A stretch of DNA of 64,000 nucleotides, from assembly GCF_002127545.1 (NCBI RefSeq), contig NZ_MUBK01000014.1:1-64000 (forward strand), in the 5' to 3' direction. The notes beneath the pieces were generated by a model that was given only the letters and a program-made list of their open reading frames with translations, was not told the DNA's origin and ran no database searches. The DNA is from Xenorhabdus beddingii. GTDB taxonomy: Bacteria > Pseudomonadota > Gammaproteobacteria > Enterobacterales > Enterobacteriaceae. Positions 24,944 to 35,607 of this stretch are shown here, in pieces; the stretch's first letter is position 1; each line of letters starts with the position of its first letter. Made by a program: the position numbers and the translations under genes.

Positions 24944-26041
24944 TTACTGGTTTGCCGTCAAAAAACCAGATGATGCTTTCTTCAATACCCAAACACGCCC
25001 ATAGTGATTGTAAAAACCTGCCATTTCACCCGCATTTTCACCAACACCATGATAAATATCGAAATGATGCCCTTTGATGGCTCCGCCAACATCCAATGCC
25101 ACCATCAAGCGCATCCGATACTGTCCGGTGAATTTACCTGATTCATCCAATACCGGGACTTCCGCCAGCAATGCTGTTCCGGGAGGGATCAATGACTTAT
25201 CGGATGCTACCGATGCTTCTGCAACAAGAGGAACGGCACTGGCTCCCCTAACAGGGGTATAAGGTTCAGGTTTAAAGAAAACAAATGAAGGGTTCTGTTC
25301 CAGCAATTCTTTCACTTTGGCTTCTCTATGCTGTTCAGCCCATTGACGGATGGCTTTCATTGACATTTTTTCACTAGGCACTTCTCTACGGTCGATCAAT
25401 ACCTTGCCAATACTGCGATAAGCATGCCCGTTCTTGCCGCCATAACCAAAAAAGGTCAATGGTTGACCATCACCAAAATTGACATAGCCACTTCCTTGCA
25501 CTTCCATCATAAAATTATCCATCAGGGAGTTACTGTACCCGATGATAAATTTTTTGTTCAACGCCCCATTGTAGATGGCTGCGCGATTGGGTAACCGGAA
25601 ACGCGATTGAGTGGGCATACTGTACAGGGGATATTTAAACTCCCCTTGTCTGGCGCGTCGTGCTTGCAAAACCGGCGTGTAATAACCGGTAAACTTCACG
25701 TTGCCATAATTATCTTCCCCTTCCATTTGATAGGTGAGTAAACCAAATTCACTTAAATGACGGGTATCGCCACCGGACAACATCCAATTCTTGATGGCAT
25801 CAAACGTTTCACGGTTATTGTTATACAAGCGGGGGGAAGATTCGCTGATATATTTAACCTGAGCAGAAAAATCTTTGGCATTGACTGGCGAACCTTGAGC
25901 ATTCGGCATATTAACCAATTGGAGGTTTTGATTGATTCGACCATCTTTATACTGCTGCGCTTGATCCGTCGGGCGCAAATGACATCCTGATAATAACGAA
26001 ATGACAAATCCACATAACAGATAGTTGCCCCAATGTTTCAT
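24944..26041 (-). CDS. mltA: Membrane-bound lytic murein transglycosylase A
   Basis: MltA cleaves peptidoglycan to 1,6-anhydromuropeptides from the outer membrane. The 365-residue lipoprotein has the lipobox 'LLSGCHL' near residue 20, the MltA domain ('FTGYYTPVLQARR', 'MEVQGSGYVNFGDG') and the 3D domain with catalytic Asp ('MVALDVGGAIKGHHFDIYHG', 'GRVWVLKK'). It is a single gene upstream of the initiator tRNA cluster, as in E. coli. Nothing is unusual. Confidence 0.95.
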   Translation of the reverse strand: MKHWGNYLLCGFVISLLSGCHLRPTDQAQQYKDGRINQNLQLVNMPNAQGSPVNAKDFSAQVKYISESSPRLYNNNRETFDAIKNWMLSGGDTRHLSEFGLLTYQMEGEDNYGNVKFTGYYTPVLQARRARQGEFKYPLYSMPTQSRFRLPNRAAIYNGALNKKFIIGYSNSLMDNFMMEVQGSGYVNFGDGQPLTFFGYGGKNGHAYRSIGKVLIDRREVPSEKMSMKAIRQWAEQHREAKVKELLEQNPSFVFFKPEPYTPVRGASAVPLVAEASVASDKSLIPPGTALLAEVPVLDESGKFTGQYRMRLMVALDVGGAIKGHHFDIYHGVGENAGEMAGFYNHYGRVWVLKKASSGFLTANQ

Positions 26042-26225
26042 ATTTATGCCTTATTCTCTCACCGTCACAATCCAACAACGAACAATATCAAACCCCCATA
26101 GATAATAAAATGTAGTTAGAGAAAAATAGCTTACGGTTTCGCAAAGGTAATAGAGCAAAAACAAAACAGAAAGAACATCTTTTAATCATCGGATAAACAA
26201 ATTCAGTAAAAATCAATAAAAAAAC

Positions 26226-26253
26226 TTGCAACCACTTCGTTCAAGAGTATAGT
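26226..26253 (+). promoter_or_regulatory. Sigma70 promoter of the initiator tRNA operon
   Basis: TTGCAA (26226-26231) and TATAGT (26248-26253) with 16-base spacing, followed by GTGTGCCC, a GC-rich discriminator typical of stringently controlled stable-RNA promoters, 15 bases before the first tRNA gene. Confidence 0.7.
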
Positions 26254-26267
26254 GTGCCCACATCGGA

Positions 26268-26344
26268 CGCGGGGTGGAGCAGCTTGGTAGCTCGTCGGGC
26301 TCATAACCCGAAGGCCGTCGGTTCAAATCCGGCCCCCGCAACCA
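26268..26344 (+). tRNA. Initiator tRNA-fMet (CAU), variant copy 1
   Basis: A 77-base tRNA with CAU anticodon, the C1:A72 mismatch and three G:C pairs in the anticodon stem that define bacterial initiators, and encoded CCA. It differs from copies 2 and 3 at two places: AGCTTGG instead of AGCCTGG in the D-loop, and AAGGCCG instead of AAGGTCG in the variable loop. Position corresponds to the E. coli metZWV cluster. Confidence 0.97.
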
Positions 26345-26406
26345 ATTCGATGCAGTATCTTGTATGTGATAGCATCGGAACGGTCTGGCAGTTAAAGATC
26401 GATGTT

Positions 26407-26466
26407 GTAGTAAAGAAAAATGTAGTAAAGAAAAATGTAGTAAAGAAAAATATAGTAAAGAATGTC
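26407..26466. repeat. 15-bp tandem repeat (four copies)
   Basis: GTAGTAAAGAAAAAT occurs three times perfectly (26407-26451), followed by a fourth degenerate copy. It lies in the spacer between initiator tRNA copies 1 and 2, so it is transcribed with the precursor. Confidence 0.9.
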
Positions 26467-26536
26467 ATCATTCAATATTTGCATTCACTATTGATAATCA
26501 CTCATTATTGATAATGAAAGTTTGCAGATAGACGGA

Positions 26537-26613
<77 letters not shown>

Positions 26614-26698
26614 ATTTTTTATGATGTCATGATTCAATATTTGCATTCACTGTCAATAATCGCTCATTATTGATGATAAAAGTTTGCAAATAGACGGA

Positions 26699-26775
<77 letters not shown>

Positions 26776-26923
26776 ACCTTTCTTTTATTATCCCAATTTC
26801 CTTCATTTTTACCTTATCGTTTATCTATTTTTCACTTTTTTCACTCTCATTTCTAAACTTTATTTAAATCTTGTTTAAATCTAACTTGTTTTAGTCTGAA
26901 TATCACGATTCAAGGCGGATATT

Positions 26924-28171
26924 TCACCGCCGTGCCAACACTGCGCCACTTTTAAAATACGCTTTGATGCCAGCAAAAATAGACTCCGCAACTTGTTGCT
27001 GGAATTTGGCTGTCTTAAGTTTGCGCTCTTCTTCCAAATTACTGATAAAAGCGGTTTCCACCAGAATGGAAGGAATATCTGGCGCTTTCAATACCGCAAA
27101 TCCCGCCTGGTCAACACTATTTTTATGCAATTTATTGATCTTGCCTATGCGCTTGAGAACTTCATCACCAAATTTCAGGCTATCATTGATAGTCGCGGTT
27201 TGAATCAAATCCAGCATGGTGTGATCCAAATATTTATCCCCACTCTTGCTAACGCCCCCGATCAGGTCAGCCTCGTTTTGGGTCTGAGCCAGAAAACGGG
27301 CGGTATTGCTGGTCGCCCCCTTGGTTGACAACGCAAATACAGATGAACCACGCGCAGACCGATTCGTAAAGGCATCCGCATGAATGGAAACAAACAGATC
27401 AGCCCGCATTTTACGTGCTTTCGCTACCCTGACTTTCAAGGGAATAAAGACATCTTCATTGCGGGTCATGTAAACTTTCATACCCGGCTCACGTTTAATC
27501 AGCGCCTGTAAACGACGGGCAATTTGCAGCACAACATCTTTTTCACGGGTTTTGTATTTCCCAATCGCCCCTGAATCTTCGCCGCCATGACCCGGATCGA
27601 GCATAATCACAATTGGCCTGTCTTTCCCTGCCTTGCCGGGTTTACGTGTTTCGGCAGGCAAATGCTTCTCCAAATCCCCACTGTTGTACTCTTCAAGCAA
27701 CGCCTGTAAAGGATCATCATCCACATCAGCGGCCTTTTCCGGATAAAGATCTAAGACTAAGCGGTGCTTAAATTTCGCAATCGGTGGCAATGTAAAAAGA
27801 TGTGGGGCAACAGGCTGCTTGACTTCAAACACCAAACGCACCGTTTTGGGATTAAACTGCCCTGCCCTCACCAATTTCAGGTAAGGATCGCGTCGCTGAA
27901 CCTGCGCGCCCATACTGCTCAGGACACTATTAAGCTGGATACCCTGCAAATCGATGACAATGCGATTAGGGTTTGAAAGCGAAAATTGGCGATAGTTGAG
28001 TGGAATATTAGACTCCAACGTCACTCGGGTATAACTTGATGCTGGCCAAATACGCACAGCAATCACTTTTGAATTTGCGGCATGGCCTATAGGACTGATA
28101 CTCAACAGCCACATAGCTGCTGCGCCTTTCAACAGACGACGACGTGAAGAATTAGGGTCTGAGTGACTCAT
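26924..28171 (-). CDS. amiC: N-acetylmuramoyl-L-alanine amidase AmiC
   Basis: AmiC splits septal peptidoglycan during daughter cell separation and is activated by NlpD. The 415-residue protein has a Tat signal ([14 protein letters not shown]), an AMIN septum-targeting domain at about residues 35-150 ('[19 protein letters not shown]'), and an Amidase_3 domain from about residue 185. The zinc ligands are in '[16 protein letters not shown]', 'TREKDV' and '[12 protein letters not shown]', and the catalytic Glu in '[12 protein letters not shown]'. It lies between the tRNA cluster and argA as in E. coli, transcribed divergently from argA. The gene is intact. Confidence 0.95.
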   Translation of the reverse strand: MSHSDPNSSRRRLLKGAAAMWLLSISPIGHAANSKVIAVRIWPASSYTRVTLESNIPLNYRQFSLSNPNRIVIDLQGIQLNSVLSSMGAQVQRRDPYLKLVRAGQFNPKTVRLVFEVKQPVAPHLFTLPPIAKFKHRLVLDLYPEKAADVDDDPLQALLEEYNSGDLEKHLPAETRKPGKAGKDRPIVIMLDPGHGGEDSGAIGKYKTREKDVVLQIARRLQALIKREPGMKVYMTRNEDVFIPLKVRVAKARKMRADLFVSIHADAFTNRSARGSSVFALSTKGATSNTARFLAQTQNEADLIGGVSKSGDKYLDHTMLDLIQTATINDSLKFGDEVLKRIGKINKLHKNSVDQAGFAVLKAPDIPSILVETAFISNLEEERKLKTAKFQQQVAESIFAGIKAYFKSGAVLARR

Positions 28172-28221
28172 CGTTTATTCCATTTAAAACAACCAAACGC
28201 AGTAATCGTTACCAAACATAA

Positions 28222-28432
28222 TATACCCGTCATACTTCAAGCTGCCTCTTTGTTGGCTGCACTCACTCACCCCAGTCACCGTTCTTATAAACATAGAGTT
28301 ATCTATGCTCCTGAGGATTACTGAGAGGCTCCTGCCTCTCACCGGAGGCCAGCCTTTGGCTGGGCAAATTCGTTCCCGACGAATTTGTCGCTCCCTTGCC
28401 GCCGCGATGCAACTCGAATTATGTGGGGTATA
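28222..28432. repeat. ~211-bp intergenic repeat of the ERIC/MITE type
   Basis: Begins with TATACCCGTCATACTTCAAG and ends with CTCGAATTATGTGGGGTATA, which form imperfect terminal inverted repeats. The interior has nested hairpins, including 28367-28392 around CAAATTCGTTCCCGACGAATTTG. It lies in the amiC-argA divergent region, 50 bases from the amiC start and about 185 from argA. I recognise this end sequence as a family common in Xenorhabdus/Photorhabdus intergenic DNA, from memory only. Confidence 0.7.
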
Positions 28433-28616
28433 GTCAGGCGGGCACTCTAATTAATTAACGAATCGCTGTCATCAAAAAAAGCATTTTTTGCTCTCTCAGT
28501 TATTATACCAATATAAATAATAACGTTATTTTTATCCATATTTCCTCTTGCCATTTCTTTTTAAAAAGAATAAAAATACAGAAAATCAGAATAAAAATTC
28601 AATCAAAGGGGGTTTC
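28433..28616. promoter_or_regulatory. Presumed argA promoter region
   Basis: AT-rich 180 bases with a palindromic AATAACGTTATT around 28522-28533. argA is repressed by ArgR in E. coli, but I do not see a clear ARG-box pair, so this is only a candidate region. Confidence 0.35.
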
Positions 28617-29951
28617 ATGAGCGAGCGCAGTACCGAATTAGTTGAAGTCTTCCGGCATTCAGTTCCCTATATCAATGCACATCGGGGTAAAACGTTTATC
28701 ATTATGCTGGGAGGGGAAGCCATCGCCCATGAGAATTTTCCCAACATCGTCAACGATATTGGATTGCTGCATAATTTGGGCATTCGTTTAATTGTCGTTT
28801 ATGGTGCCCGCCCACAAATCGAACAAAATATTGCCGAACACAATTACCAATCGTTTTATCACAAACACACCAGAGTGACTGACGCCAGGACGTTAGATCT
28901 GGTTAAACAGGCTGCGGGTCTGTTACAACTGGATATTACGGCACGTCTTTCCATGAGCCTGAGCAATACACCGTCACAAGGTGCAAATATTAATGTTGTC
29001 AGCGGTAATTTCATCATTGCCCAGCCTTTGGGAGTCGATGATGGGGTCGATTATTGCCATAGTGGCAGAATACGCCGCATTGATGAAGAAGCCATCAACC
29101 AGCAATTGGATAAGAACGCCATTGTCCTGATTGGGCCGGTTGCGGTTTCCGTCACGGGAGAAAGTTTCAACCTGACATCTGAAGAGATTGCGACACAACT
29201 GGCGATCAAGCTAAAAGCGGAGAAATTAATCGGTTTCTGTTCATCACAAGGTGTACTTGATACTGAAGGCAATACCTTATCAGAAATGTTCCCCAATGAA
29301 GGAGAAGCCTGCCTGCATGAATTGGAAAATGCCGATGATCACTATTCAGGAACATTACGTTTTTTGCGGGGAGCGATCAAAGCCTGCCGCCGTGGGGTTC
29401 GCCGCAGTCATTTAATCAGTTATCAGGAAAATGGTTCGCTGATTCAGGAGTTATTCTCCCGCGAGGGCATCGGCACCCAAATTGTTATGGAGCGCTCCGA
29501 ACAAATTCGCCGTGCCAATATCAACGATATTGGTGGCATTCTTGAGCTGATTCGTCCATTGGAACAGCGGGGCATTTTAGTACGCCGCTCACGGGAACAA
29601 CTGGAAATGGAGATCGATAAGTTCACTCTGATAGAACACGATAACGTCACCATAGCCTGTGCGGCCCTGTATTCTTATCCTGATGAAAAAATCGGGGAAA
29701 TGGCCTGTGTTGCCGTGCATCCAGATTATCGCAGCTCTTCCAGAGGGGAAGTGCTGCTCAATGCCATTATCCATCAGGCCAAACAGACAGGTTTAGAGAA
29801 ACTTTTTGTGCTTACAACCCGCAGTATTCACTGGTTTCAAGAGAAAGGCTTTGAACCCGCCGGAATTGAGACATTGCCAGTGGAAAAACAGGCATTGTAT
29901 AACTACCAGCGCTGCTCCAAAATCTTGGTGCTGGATTTACAGCCCCATTGA
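28617..29951 (+). CDS. argA: Amino-acid N-acetyltransferase (N-acetylglutamate synthase)
   Basis: ArgA acetylates glutamate, the first step of arginine synthesis. ATG 28617 is chosen because AAAGGGGG lies upstream and [20 protein letters not shown] matches E. coli ArgA; the extension to 28548 is rejected. The 444-residue protein has an N-terminal amino acid kinase-like domain ('[14 protein letters not shown]', '[12 protein letters not shown]') carrying the arginine feedback site. A C-terminal GNAT domain follows ('[19 protein letters not shown]'). It converges with recD, separated by a perfect hairpin. Confidence 0.96.
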   Translation: MSERSTELVEVFRHSVPYINAHRGKTFIIMLGGEAIAHENFPNIVNDIGLLHNLGIRLIVVYGARPQIEQNIAEHNYQSFYHKHTRVTDARTLDLVKQAAGLLQLDITARLSMSLSNTPSQGANINVVSGNFIIAQPLGVDDGVDYCHSGRIRRIDEEAINQQLDKNAIVLIGPVAVSVTGESFNLTSEEIATQLAIKLKAEKLIGFCSSQGVLDTEGNTLSEMFPNEGEACLHELENADDHYSGTLRFLRGAIKACRRGVRRSHLISYQENGSLIQELFSREGIGTQIVMERSEQIRRANINDIGGILELIRPLEQRGILVRRSREQLEMEIDKFTLIEHDNVTIACAALYSYPDEKIGEMACVAVHPDYRSSSRGEVLLNAIIHQAKQTGLEKLFVLTTRSIHWFQEKGFEPAGIETLPVEKQALYNYQRCSKILVLDLQPH

Positions 29952-29962
29952 CTTTGCGCGCT

Positions 29963-29991
29963 TTGGCCTGAGTCACTCCGACTCAGGCCAA
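29963..29991. terminator. Hairpin between convergent argA and recD
   Basis: TTGGCCTGAGTC and GACTCAGGCCAA form a perfect 12-bp stem with a 5-base loop, 11 bases after the argA stop and 10 before the recD stop. No T-run, but its position fits a bidirectional terminator. Confidence 0.65.
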
Positions 29992-30001
29992 GTAAACGGT
30001 T

Positions 30002-31903
30002 TCACGGCTGATTCAGCCATTCTGCCAACCCGCTTCGCCGCTGGGTTGCCATAGCCACCGCCTTGTCCAGCACCGGCTTATGGGCATAAAGGGTCAGTTT
30101 CTCCCGTGCCCGCGTCAGTGCGGTATACACCAATTCCCGACTGACTATCGGTGAATATTGGGTCGGTAATACCAAGGCCGTATGTTCAAATTCTGAACCC
30201 TGAGATTTGTGTACCGTCATCACATAAGCGGTTTCATGTTGCGGCAATCGGCTCGGCTGGAATCCCTTAATCTGCCCATCGGATAACTGAAAATACGCTT
30301 TCAGCTCATTATCCTCATTCTTGAGCATAATCCCGATATCGCCGTTAAACAGTCCGAGGGTACTGTCATTCCGTAATATCATGATCGGACGCCCAGAATA
30401 ACCCCGGCTCTCTCTATTTCCGGGTAGCATTATAATGCCTTTTCTGTGCAGCAGTTGCTCCACCCGCTGATTCAATCCGGTGACACCAAATGGCCCTTCC
30501 CTTAAGGCACACAGTAGCCGAAAACGGTTAAACTCCGCCAAAATGGCTTTTTCTGAAGCCCGTTCATTCACCATCGCCAAATATTGATAGTAACCTGCGG
30601 CAGTTTCTACCAACAAACGCTGATAATCGTCCTCCCCTGAAAGGGGATTGAAGTCAACGTCAGGAAAAGAGTGATTCAGCACCGCAGATACTCCCATTCG
30701 GTTTCCCTGATTCACCGCCGATGCCAATTGCCCGATACCCGAAGCCGAATTGAAACGATAACTCTTGCGCAGCAGGCATAAACAATCCCGTACTGCCGAA
30801 AATTTGCCGTCAGAATATTTGTCACCAGAATGGGCGGTGGAATAAGGCATTAACTGACATCCCGTCAAGCGTTCCAATTGTTCGGCACGGCTGGCGCTAT
30901 ATCCCTGTTCAGCAAAACGGCAAATATCCCCCAATACCGCCCCGGCTTCGACCGACGCCAACTGATCTTTATCTCCCAAGAAAATCACTTTCGCCCGCGA
31001 GGGTAACGCATCAATCAAATGTGCCATCATCGGTAAATCCACCATTGAGGCTTCATCAATGATCAAAATATCAAGGGACAGAGGATGATGACGATCATAA
31101 CGAAGTTTCTGGCTATCCGGCTGTGCGCCCAGTAAACGATGGAGGGTTTGCGCCTGTTCTGGAATGCTGCGCCATTGTTCTGGGGTTAAAGCGAGTTTCT
31201 TGACCGCTTCCCTGAGCGACTCCGTTAATCTTGCCGCTGCCTTGCCCGTTGGGGCAGCTAATTGAATGCTTAACGGCTGCCCTTCATGCAGTTTAATAAG
31301 GGCAACCAACAACTTAGCCACGGTTGTTGTTTTCCCTGTTCCCGGCCCACCGGAAATAACAGCAATACGGCTGGTCACAGCAACTGCCGCCGCCACTTTC
31401 TGCCAATCTATTTCCCCTTCGATCGTGTCACCAAAAAGCTCATCCAAAATGCGACGTAGCTGCATTTCATCAAGAACTTCCGTCAATTCGACCGTGGCAA
31501 AAAAATCCGCCACACGCCGTTCACTCTGCCACATGCGTTGTAAATATAAACGGTAGTCAGAAATACCTTGATGCGACAGGATCATCGGAGTAGGAAATTC
31601 TCCCGAACTCACGGCCTGACATGCCTGCAAAGCCGCAATAATTTGCCCTTGATCAGGCTCACCGGCCAAAGACCAAAGCGCAGCCGCCAACTCAGGCTGC
31701 CTGCCTTCAAATAAATATTCCGGTGAGATCCGTTCCAGAGGTAAACACACATGCCCTGCCCCTGATTCAGCACTCAACCAGGCCGTAATCAGCAGTAACA
31801 GCGGATGTTCATCTTCAATCATCGCATAAGCAAACTGTACATCCAGCGGACGCAACAATTTCTGGCTTACGGCTTGTTGTAATAATGACATCATGGAATT
31901 CAT
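30002..31903 (-). CDS. recD: RecBCD exonuclease V alpha subunit RecD
   Basis: RecD is the fast 5'-3' helicase motor of RecBCD and holds its nuclease in check until Chi. The 633-residue SF1B helicase has Walker A 'SGGPGTGKTTTVAKL' at about residues 184-198, 'LAAPTGKAAARLTES' (motif Ia), 'LIIDEASMVDLPMM' (motif II), 'IFLGDKDQLASVEAGAVLG' (motif III) and 'MTVHKSQGSEFEHTALVLP' (motif V). The start overlaps the recB stop (ATGA), giving coupled translation. Length is close to the E. coli protein (about 608). Confidence 0.96.
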   Translation of the reverse strand: MNSMMSLLQQAVSQKLLRPLDVQFAYAMIEDEHPLLLLITAWLSAESGAGHVCLPLERISPEYLFEGRQPELAAALWSLAGEPDQGQIIAALQACQAVSSGEFPTPMILSHQGISDYRLYLQRMWQSERRVADFFATVELTEVLDEMQLRRILDELFGDTIEGEIDWQKVAAAVAVTSRIAVISGGPGTGKTTTVAKLLVALIKLHEGQPLSIQLAAPTGKAAARLTESLREAVKKLALTPEQWRSIPEQAQTLHRLLGAQPDSQKLRYDRHHPLSLDILIIDEASMVDLPMMAHLIDALPSRAKVIFLGDKDQLASVEAGAVLGDICRFAEQGYSASRAEQLERLTGCQLMPYSTAHSGDKYSDGKFSAVRDCLCLLRKSYRFNSASGIGQLASAVNQGNRMGVSAVLNHSFPDVDFNPLSGEDDYQRLLVETAAGYYQYLAMVNERASEKAILAEFNRFRLLCALREGPFGVTGLNQRVEQLLHRKGIIMLPGNRESRGYSGRPIMILRNDSTLGLFNGDIGIMLKNEDNELKAYFQLSDGQIKGFQPSRLPQHETAYVMTVHKSQGSEFEHTALVLPTQYSPIVSRELVYTALTRAREKLTLYAHKPVLDKAVAMATQRRSGLAEWLNQP

Positions 31904-34900
31904 GCGCTTTGTTCCTCAGCCGCCGCACTGAAAAGCGTGTCCAGTTCGTCAATAAACTCAACGGGGGGTAAATAGTGATAAATACCCTGTCCGGGGTTAT
32001 TTTTATCAATACCGCGCAAAAACAGGTAGATCACTCCACCGAAATGCTGACGATAATCATAATGCACCAATCGGTGACGCAAATAACGGTGCAGAGCCAA
32101 AGTATAGAGTTGATACTGTAAATCGTAACGGTGATCTATCATCGCCTTGGCCATCGCTTCCTGCGTATATGACAGGCTGCTTTCTCCCAACCAGTTTGAT
32201 TTGTAATCCACCACATAAAACTTATCCTGCCAGCAAAAAACCAAATCAATAAACCCTCTTAACATGCCTTTGACCTGATGAAAGTCCAACGGTGCACATT
32301 GTGCTGACAGCGGATCATAACGACGGGTCAGTGCATCCAGCGCTTTTGAATGCAGTACCTTATCCACCGGTAAATAAAACTGCATTTCACTTTGCTGAAG
32401 ATGGCGGGGAACATCGGCAAGCCGCATTCCTTGCTCATTCAGCGCTGCACGCAGAATATCTTCTACCCACTGTTGCAATACCGGCGCCCAATTTTCATCA
32501 AATCCCGATGCTGCCAGTTTTTCTGCCAGACAAGTTTGATCCGGAGGATGGGAAAAATCCATATCTTCCAAAATACTATGCAGGAACGTTCCCGCTGAAG
32601 CCCCGCGAGGAAAAGTATGTGGGGTCATCTGCAACGATTGCTCCCCCTGTTTTTCGCCTCGCGCATCAATATCCAGCTTCGGGGCAATGGATTGCACGAT
32701 GACATCCACTGACTCCCCAAATGCACTGGTACGATCACGGGAAAGCGTATTTGACATCGTGTGGGAAGCTGAATGTTGTAAGCCTGAATAGCTCGTCACA
32801 CGCCAATCATCCCGAATAGAGCGCTGAAATCTTCTCGCCTCCAGCGAAAAGGGCATTTCGCTTTGTGAACACCATTGCTCATCAGCCATGTCCTCTACCA
32901 GACTGACTTCTATACTGTTATTACAAGGACTGTCACTGTCATCACAAAGCTCATTTAAGCGATTTAGCAGCAATTCTGCATTGCCTTTCTGCCCTTTTTG
33001 CAACAGATATCCAAGGGCAGACAAATGTAAATCGGTATCCCCGCTTTTTCCTCTGTTTCCCTTAATCAGCGGCGCCACACCCATGCTACAGTGATAAATC
33101 GAACGTGTTAATGCAACGTAGAGTAAGCGTAAATCCTCTGCCAAGCGCTCTTCATCAGCCAGCTCCAAGGCTTCTTTCAGCTTTTCATCATCATGGGAAA
33201 TACTGAGATGAGTCTCGAAATTATGGCGATCATGATAAACCGCCTGTTTCTGCTTCCGATAACCACAAATGAAAGGTAGGCAAACCAAGGGGTATTCCAA
33301 CCCTTTTGATTTATGGATAGTACAGATCTGCACCAAATGTCGATCACTCTCCAGCCTCATTTGCTGGGCTTCTGCTTGTGGATTAGGGCGAGAAATCTGT
33401 TGCGCCAGCCAACGGGCAACCGCATGTTCGCTATCCAGTTGCAGGGATGCCTCCTGCAATAACTCCCCAATGTGCATAACATCCGTCAGCCTGCGCTCAC
33501 CGTCATCCCCGGCCAGCAAGTTTTCCGCTATCTGATATTTCACCATCACGGCCCGCAGCATCGGCAATACCCCCCGTGTACGCCACAAACGGGCATAACC
33601 ATCAAATTCATCAACCAGACGATCCCAAGCGGTTTCGTCGTGATTCAGTTGATCGATTTGCTGCGCACTCAGGCCAAATAAACTACTGGCTAATGCACTT
33701 CTCAGCTCTCGGGCCTTCTCTGGCGACAATACCGCCTGTAATAACCAAAGTAGATCTTTGGCTTCGGGGGTATCAAATACACTTTCCCGGTTAGAAAGAA
33801 ATACCGACGGTATCTTTAATGTGTTCAATTCTTTACGGATTAACGCTGCCTCCCGGCGATCACGCACCAATACCGTAATATCCGCCGCCATCACAGGACG
33901 ACTGTTTCCTGCCCTGAACAAAAGTGCCTTACCTTCTTGCCCGGCTTGCAACCAATCCCGAATCTGGGCGGCGCATAACCGTGCCATACTTTGTTCATAT
34001 TTCCCTTTGGTAACCCCTTCACCGGGCTGTAACCAAAATCGCAATGCAGCCTGTTCCTCATTATGTAAGGAGAAATTCAGCCCCTGATTTTTTTCCGCTG
34101 CGTTCACATTAATGAATGGGATTTGTGCAAACAAAAATGGACGTTCTGCCTGAGAAAACAGTTTATTGACTGCCCGCACCATCGGTGCGGAAGAGCGCCA
34201 GTTAGTCTCCAGCGTGTAATGAGCCTTGACATTGGAACGGGCACGGATATAGGTAAAAATATCCGCACCACGGAACGCATAAATCGCCTGCTTAGGATCA
34301 CCAATGAACAGCAAGCCATTTTCTGATGATGGCTCTTCTGGCGGCTTATTTGCTGGTTGATCGCAATATATCGCCTGAAAAATGCGATATTGCTGGGGGT
34401 CAGTATCCTGAAATTCATCAATCATCGCGACCGGATAACGTTGGCGGATAGTCGCTGCCAGCCGCTCGCCCCCTGTACGCCTCAACGCACTGTCCAAACG
34501 GGTCAGCAAATCATCAAACCCCATGTAGCCACGCATCAACTTTTCGTGATTCACCGACTGGCGAACTTCAACAATCGCCTTAGCAATAATGATATCTTTC
34601 AATGTCAGTGGATGCTGATATAACTCATCAATAGCTTCAAACAACGGATGCCGTGGAGCATCGCCTTTTGGCGTCTTTTCCAGCAAGTGTGATTGGCTAA
34701 ATCTCTCCAAGTCCTTCGCAAGCTGATAATCTTTCGTGGGTGATTTAGCCCATTCAGAGATATTACTTAACCAAGTGGATAAATACCGGCTGCTATAGCT
34801 GCGCTTATTAACATCGGAATTAGCAATAAGATCGGGTAAATCAGCGGCAGCCTCATTCCACTGACGTTTTATCACATCAATTTGCTCAATGATTTTCTGA

Positions 34901-35607
34901 TGGCGGCTAAACAGGGTTTCATCGCTATCAGGGGCATTGACGATATACGGCATATCCCCGTGCAAATAGTCAGAGATATCTTTCAGCAAGGCTTCCGGCC
35001 CACTCCATATTCGGCTGATCTCTGAGGCAATAGGCAGTGGCAGGGGATAACAGTGACGCCGCCAGAAATCGGCACAGCCTTGTTTACGCAGTTGGCTCTC
35101 ATCCTGAATCAGGGTTTGATCAAACAGCACACCGGATTCAAACGCATTGTGCACCAGCATCCGCTGACAAAATCCGTGGATAGTATAAATCGCCGCTTCA
35201 TCCATCTGGCGTTCAGCGGCTAATAACCAGTTAGCGGCGATCTCTTTATCAGGAATTTCATCCAGCAATTGCTGATAGGCCGGATCACTCACAGCCGTTT
35301 CTTCCCGTATGCAGGCCAAACGAAGCTGGTGGATATTTTCGCGGATACGCCCACGCAATTCATCCGTTGCCGCTTCCGTAAAGGTGACAACCAGAATTTC
35401 CTCAACATTCAGCGGCCGGGAAAAGGCGGCAGAGCCGCCCAGTCCCAGTAACAGGCGCAGATAAAGCAACCCTATCGTGTAGGTCTTTCCTGTGCCTGCT
35501 GAAGCCTCGATCAGCCGCTGACCATGCAGCGGCAATGTTAGCGGGTTAAGTTTATGGGATTGCATCTGCGTGCCCAGTCTTTCATAGCCCGGTGTTTCTT
35601 TGCTCAC
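31900..35607 (-). CDS. recB: RecBCD exonuclease V beta subunit RecB
   Basis: RecB is the 3'-5' helicase and only nuclease of RecBCD and loads RecA after Chi. The 1235-residue protein has Walker A 'IEASAGTGKTYTIG' at about residues 33-46, motif II 'AMIDEFQDTDPQQYRIF', 'LIGDPKQAIYAFRGADIFT' type motif III (seen as FIGDPKQAIYAFRGAD), and the C-terminal RecB nuclease site 'GFIDLVFCWQDKFYVVDYK' with the Asp-Asp-Lys triad. GTG 35607 overlaps the ptrA stop (GTGA). ATG at 35565 (MQSHKLNPL) gives a start closer to the E. coli N-terminus and is a real alternative. Confidence 0.96.
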   Translation of the reverse strand: MSKETPGYERLGTQMQSHKLNPLTLPLHGQRLIEASAGTGKTYTIGLLYLRLLLGLGGSAAFSRPLNVEEILVVTFTEAATDELRGRIRENIHQLRLACIREETAVSDPAYQQLLDEIPDKEIAANWLLAAERQMDEAAIYTIHGFCQRMLVHNAFESGVLFDQTLIQDESQLRKQGCADFWRRHCYPLPLPIASEISRIWSGPEALLKDISDYLHGDMPYIVNAPDSDETLFSRHQKIIEQIDVIKRQWNEAAADLPDLIANSDVNKRSYSSRYLSTWLSNISEWAKSPTKDYQLAKDLERFSQSHLLEKTPKGDAPRHPLFEAIDELYQHPLTLKDIIIAKAIVEVRQSVNHEKLMRGYMGFDDLLTRLDSALRRTGGERLAATIRQRYPVAMIDEFQDTDPQQYRIFQAIYCDQPANKPPEEPSSENGLLFIGDPKQAIYAFRGADIFTYIRARSNVKAHYTLETNWRSSAPMVRAVNKLFSQAERPFLFAQIPFINVNAAEKNQGLNFSLHNEEQAALRFWLQPGEGVTKGKYEQSMARLCAAQIRDWLQAGQEGKALLFRAGNSRPVMAADITVLVRDRREAALIRKELNTLKIPSVFLSNRESVFDTPEAKDLLWLLQAVLSPEKARELRSALASSLFGLSAQQIDQLNHDETAWDRLVDEFDGYARLWRTRGVLPMLRAVMVKYQIAENLLAGDDGERRLTDVMHIGELLQEASLQLDSEHAVARWLAQQISRPNPQAEAQQMRLESDRHLVQICTIHKSKGLEYPLVCLPFICGYRKQKQAVYHDRHNFETHLSISHDDEKLKEALELADEERLAEDLRLLYVALTRSIYHCSMGVAPLIKGNRGKSGDTDLHLSALGYLLQKGQKGNAELLLNRLNELCDDSDSPCNNSIEVSLVEDMADEQWCSQSEMPFSLEARRFQRSIRDDWRVTSYSGLQHSASHTMSNTLSRDRTSAFGESVDVIVQSIAPKLDIDARGEKQGEQSLQMTPHTFPRGASAGTFLHSILEDMDFSHPPDQTCLAEKLAASGFDENWAPVLQQWVEDILRAALNEQGMRLADVPRHLQQSEMQFYLPVDKVLHSKALDALTRRYDPLSAQCAPLDFHQVKGMLRGFIDLVFCWQDKFYVVDYKSNWLGESSLSYTQEAMAKAMIDHRYDLQYQLYTLALHRYLRHRLVHYDYRQHFGGVIYLFLRGIDKNNPGQGIYHYLPPVEFIDELDTLFSAAAEEQSA

